Of a stretch of DNA of 18,759 nucleotides, positions 16,452 to 18,759 are shown one piece after another. The position numbers were made by a program, and so were the translations under genes. Positions within the stretch are counted from its first letter, which is position 1. The number at the start of each line of letters is the position of its first letter. This stretch comes from Psychrobacter sp. (GTDB taxonomy: Bacteria > Pseudomonadota > Gammaproteobacteria > Pseudomonadales > Moraxellaceae): assembly GCA_029264635.1 (NCBI GenBank), contig JARIAA010000224.1, positions 1 to 18,759 of the forward strand. Direction: 5' to 3'. The notes beneath the pieces were generated by a model. It saw nothing but the letters and a program-made list of their open reading frames with translations. It was not told the origin of the DNA and did no database searches.

Positions 16452-16472
16452 CACATAAAAAACAGGAACTTT

Positions 16473-16649
16473 ATGAAAAAACTACATTTTATCCTTTTAA
16501 TTGCTAGTGCATTTTTATTACAAGCTTGTGTGCATAAGGTCGTGACCGTCCCTGCAAAAGTTGCTTATAAGACGACTAAAGGCGTCGTTAAAGGAACGGC
16601 CGCTGTTGGTAGAGCCATCATACCAGGCGATAGTAAAGATAAAGACTAG
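16473..16649 (+). CDS. Small lipoprotein of 58 residues (NF038104-like)
   Basis: The start at 16473 is chosen because AGGAA precedes it and the product then begins with a classic lipoprotein signal: MKK, a hydrophobic core, and lipobox LQAC with Cys19. The frame also opens at 16440, but that would add 11 residues ahead of the signal without a ribosome binding site. The mature 40 residues are basic, with Val/Lys/Thr-rich stretches (VPAKVAYKTTKGVVKG), and end in a charged PGDSKDKD. Similar tiny lipoproteins occur in Acinetobacter and Psychrobacter; the family name is from memory and the function is unknown. Asp/Gly would favour inner-membrane retention at +2; here it is Val, so the outer membrane is likelier. 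Convergent with the next gene, with no clear terminator in the 67-base gap. Confidence 0.85.
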   Translation: MKKLHFILLIASAFLLQACVHKVVTVPAKVAYKTTKGVVKGTAAVGRAIIPGDSKDKD

Positions 16650-16716
16650 GCTGCGCGCTCATCTGCTGTATTGTCATTTTTAGCGTATGTAAATATCGAG
16701 CGCTTAGATTACGGAC

Positions 16717-17355
16717 CTACGTTTTATTAAGTGATACTTCTCTTGGACGTTCGACAAAGATAATGGCCCCAAATAGTCCGCCAAGCAATGCCAGCGTCAT
16801 ATCTTTGTGGGCGTCCCAAACATCACCTTGTTGTCCATTATAAGCTTCAGCTGCTTTTGGTGATAGGGTGGTTGCAATGCCCCATTCAAATAGCTCATAA
16901 AGCAGGCTGGACGACATATTAATCATGAGCGCAATCGCGACTAAAAGCTTGGTTGATTGTATCTTAAAAATAGCTTTAGAGCTCTCAGCCATCGCAGAAA
17001 ATAGTAAAAGACCGTAGCTAAAATGGACCAGCCTATCATACATATTTCGCTGCCAACCAAACACCTCACTTAAACGTACGCCAAATAATTGCTGCGTCCA
17101 ATCATTGTAGGGCACATACGAATATAGATAGCGCTCCCCTATGATATGGATGACTAAAAATATAGCAGACAGCGCATAAGAGCGCGCACTAACAGCACCG
17201 TATCGATAACAGCCTAGCATCAACGCTAAAAAGAGTAGTGTGCCCATTTGATGCAGCAGATAGCTTGACCACTCTAAAGGCTCGATGCTTGCCAATACCA
17301 TGACGATAAACACCGCCATAGTGCTGACAACTACAGATTTAAAGTTTCGGCTCAT
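16717..17355 (-). CDS. DUF2238 (YjdF-type) inner-membrane protein
   Basis: Polytopic membrane protein of 212 residues. It carries the DUF2238 hallmarks: MYDRLVHFSYG at 105-115, LLYELFEW at 151-158 and GDVWDAHKDM at 177-186, with the last block giving the conserved acidic positions D..D...D. About six hydrophobic segments are visible. The role of the family is unknown. Its start lies 27 bases after the purB stop on the same strand, so it is probably transcribed with purB, although I see no Shine-Dalgarno sequence before its ATG. Confidence 0.88.
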   Translation of the reverse strand: MSRNFKSVVVSTMAVFIVMVLASIEPLEWSSYLLHQMGTLLFLALMLGCYRYGAVSARSYALSAIFLVIHIIGERYLYSYVPYNDWTQQLFGVRLSEVFGWQRNMYDRLVHFSYGLLLFSAMAESSKAIFKIQSTKLLVAIALMINMSSSLLYELFEWGIATTLSPKAAEAYNGQQGDVWDAHKDMTLALLGGLFGAIIFVERPREVSLNKT

Positions 17356-17382
17356 TTTTAAACGTGACTTATGGTTGGGCTG

Positions 17383-18759
17383 TTAAAGCTTGGCAATCCA
17401 CTCTTTAATGGTGCGTGCTTGTGCTGCTGCATTACCCGTGTAAGTGGCAGGCGTCATTTCACGTAGGCTTGCTTTATCAGCGTCGCTAACCGCTATAAGC
17501 TCATCGCTTTCAACGAACATCAGCATGGCTTCGCGGGTCATGGCATTACCACGAGTTAAAGCTTTGAGCTTCTCGTACGGGTTTTCAACACGGTAGCGAC
17601 GCATGACCGTTTGAATCGGCTCAGCTAACACTTCTTGTGCATTGTCCAAGTCATCATTTAATCGCTGTGCATTCAATTCAAGCTTGCTAACACCTTTTAG
17701 GCAAGCATCAAAAGCAATCATGCTTTGAGCTAAGCCAACACCGATATTACGCAGCACGGTAGAGTCAGACAAATCGCGCTGCATACGTGAAATCGGCAGT
17801 TTTTCGCCCAAATGTGCCAGCATGGCATTGGCAACACCCAAGTTACCTTCTGAGTTTTCAAAGTCAATAGGGTTAACTTTATGTGGCATCGTAGAAGAAC
17901 CTACTTCACCATCTTTTAGACGCTGTTTAAAATAGCCTAAGCTGATGTATTGCCAAATGTCGCGGTTAAAATCGATTAAGATAGTATTGAAGCGTTTTAC
18001 CGCATCGAAAAGCTCAGCGATATAATCATGTGGCTCAATTTGAGTGGTATAAGGGTTGAAAGTCAGCTCAAGGCGCTGATCAATAAACTCTTGCGCATGT
18101 GTCTGCCAATCAACATCAGGGTACGCTGAGAAGTGGGCGTTATAGTTACCGACCGCGCCGTTAATTTTACCCAATAGTTCAACTTCGCCCACTTGCTTGA
18201 TTTGACGCGCTAGGCGGTAAGCCACGTTTGCCATCTCTTTACCAAGCGTTGTTGGGCTTGCCGTTTGACCATGCGTACGTGATAACATGGGCTGATCAGC
18301 ATGTGTGATAGCAAGATCAACGATGCTATCGGTTACTTGCTGCATTTTAGCAAGCACAATCTTGCGGCTGTCTTTTAGCATCAACGCATACGATAAGTTG
18401 TTAATGTCTTCACTGGTACAAGCAAAGTGAATGAATTCTAATGAATCCTCAAGCGCTGCCTGACCACGAAACTTGTCTTTGATAAAGTATTCAACCGCTT
18501 TAACGTCATGATTGGTCGTCGCTTCAATGTCTTTGATAGCTTGCGCGTCGCTTTCGCTAAAGTTATCAACAATACTATTTAAAAAAGCAGTGGTATCGGC
18601 ATCAAATGCTGCCAACTCGCCAATGGCACTGTTATCTGCTAACGACTGTAACCAGCGAATTTCAACGGTAACGCGCGCTTTAATCAGGCCAAACTCAGAC
18701 AAGTAAGGGCGTAAGCTGTCGGCTTTAGACGCGTAACGACCATCAATGGGAGAGAGTGC
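17383..18759 (-). CDS. purB: Adenylosuccinate lyase (5' end outside window)
   Basis: Cytosolic homotetrameric lyase acting twice in purine synthesis: SAICAR to AICAR plus fumarate, and adenylosuccinate to AMP plus fumarate. The frame stays open to the right edge with ALSPIDGRY, the usual PurB N-terminal block, so only a few residues are missing. A TTG at 18702 (Leu of YLSEFGL) is not the start. The fumarase/lyase signature SSTMPHKVNP lies near 17871-17902 on the minus strand, and THGQTASPTTLGKEM carries the catalytic His. Length and motifs agree with E. coli PurB (456 residues). Confidence 0.97.
   Translation of the reverse strand, partial: ALSPIDGRYASKADSLRPYLSEFGLIKARVTVEIRWLQSLADNSAIGELAAFDADTTAFLNSIVDNFSESDAQAIKDIEATTNHDVKAVEYFIKDKFRGQAALEDSLEFIHFACTSEDINNLSYALMLKDSRKIVLAKMQQVTDSIVDLAITHADQPMLSRTHGQTASPTTLGKEMANVAYRLARQIKQVGEVELLGKINGAVGNYNAHFSAYPDVDWQTHAQEFIDQRLELTFNPYTTQIEPHDYIAELFDAVKRFNTILIDFNRDIWQYISLGYFKQRLKDGEVGSSTMPHKVNPIDFENSEGNLGVANAMLAHLGEKLPISRMQRDLSDSTVLRNIGVGLAQSMIAFDACLKGVSKLELNAQRLNDDLDNAQEVLAEPIQTVMRRYRVENPYEKLKALTRGNAMTREAMLMFVESDELIAVSDADKASLREMTPATYTGNAAAQARTIKEWIAKL

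Noticed and set aside
16655..16703. Inverted repeat GCGCTC/GAGCGC between the lipoprotein and DUF2238 genes as a terminator
   Set aside because: Only 6 bp with a loop of nearly 40 bases and no T-run.
18700..18702. TTG as the purB start
   Set aside because: The frame continues upstream to the window edge with the conserved SPIDGRY block, so this is an internal Leu codon.
1..18759. Mobile element, defence island, CRISPR or prophage
   Set aside because: No transposase, integrase, regularly spaced repeats, target duplications or defence-type proteins are seen; the genes are common chromosomal families.

Overview
The window reads as chromosomal DNA of a gammaproteobacterium of the Moraxellaceae, most likely Psychrobacter. 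This is inferred from the protein sequences (FabI, FolE, PurB, RoxA-like hydroxylase, small Acinetobacter/Psychrobacter-type lipoprotein), the moderate GC content and the AT-rich spacers; there is no rRNA or tRNA to confirm it. I see no transposase, integrase, phage gene, tRNA or CRISPR array. It looks like ordinary core genome, with interest mainly in small and regulatory details.

Layout. (1) 1-5944, plus strand: a YejABEF peptide importer (yejA truncated by the left edge) with a glyoxalase II gene, gloB, lying between yejA and yejB. yejB/yejE overlap and yejE/yejF abut. (2) 5998-8799: an LtrA-family membrane protein and an iron-type alcohol dehydrogenase. (3) 8976-10184: an exported MsrA-MsrB fusion, closed by a perfect hairpin terminator shared with the convergent folE (minus). 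(4) 10900-11251: a divergent control region between folE and fabI. fabI is followed by its own terminator and a DUF1275/YoaK-type membrane protein. (5) 12938-13099, minus: a 53-residue acidic protein with a strong ribosome binding site, easy to miss because it is so short. A 500-base spacer follows. (6) 13600-15021: an SLC13/DASS transporter, ended by a perfect 17-bp hairpin shared with the convergent 2-oxoglutarate oxygenase gene (minus) of the RoxA/YcfD type. (7) 16473-16649: a 58-residue lipoprotein with a strikingly structured leader. (8) 16717-18759, minus: a DUF2238 membrane protein downstream of purB, which runs off the right edge.

How the parts work together. The Yej transporter imports oligopeptides and, in enterobacteria, microcin C-type peptides. 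GloB (methylglyoxal detoxification), MsrAB (repair of oxidised methionine in the envelope) and the alcohol dehydrogenase fit carbonyl and oxidative stress handling. FolE, FabI, PurB and the L16-type hydroxylase are housekeeping functions. No new multi-gene system is evident. The best leads are the 53-residue protein, the lipoprotein leader hairpins, the altered ABC signature (LSGCQ) in YejF, and the gloB insertion in the yej cluster.
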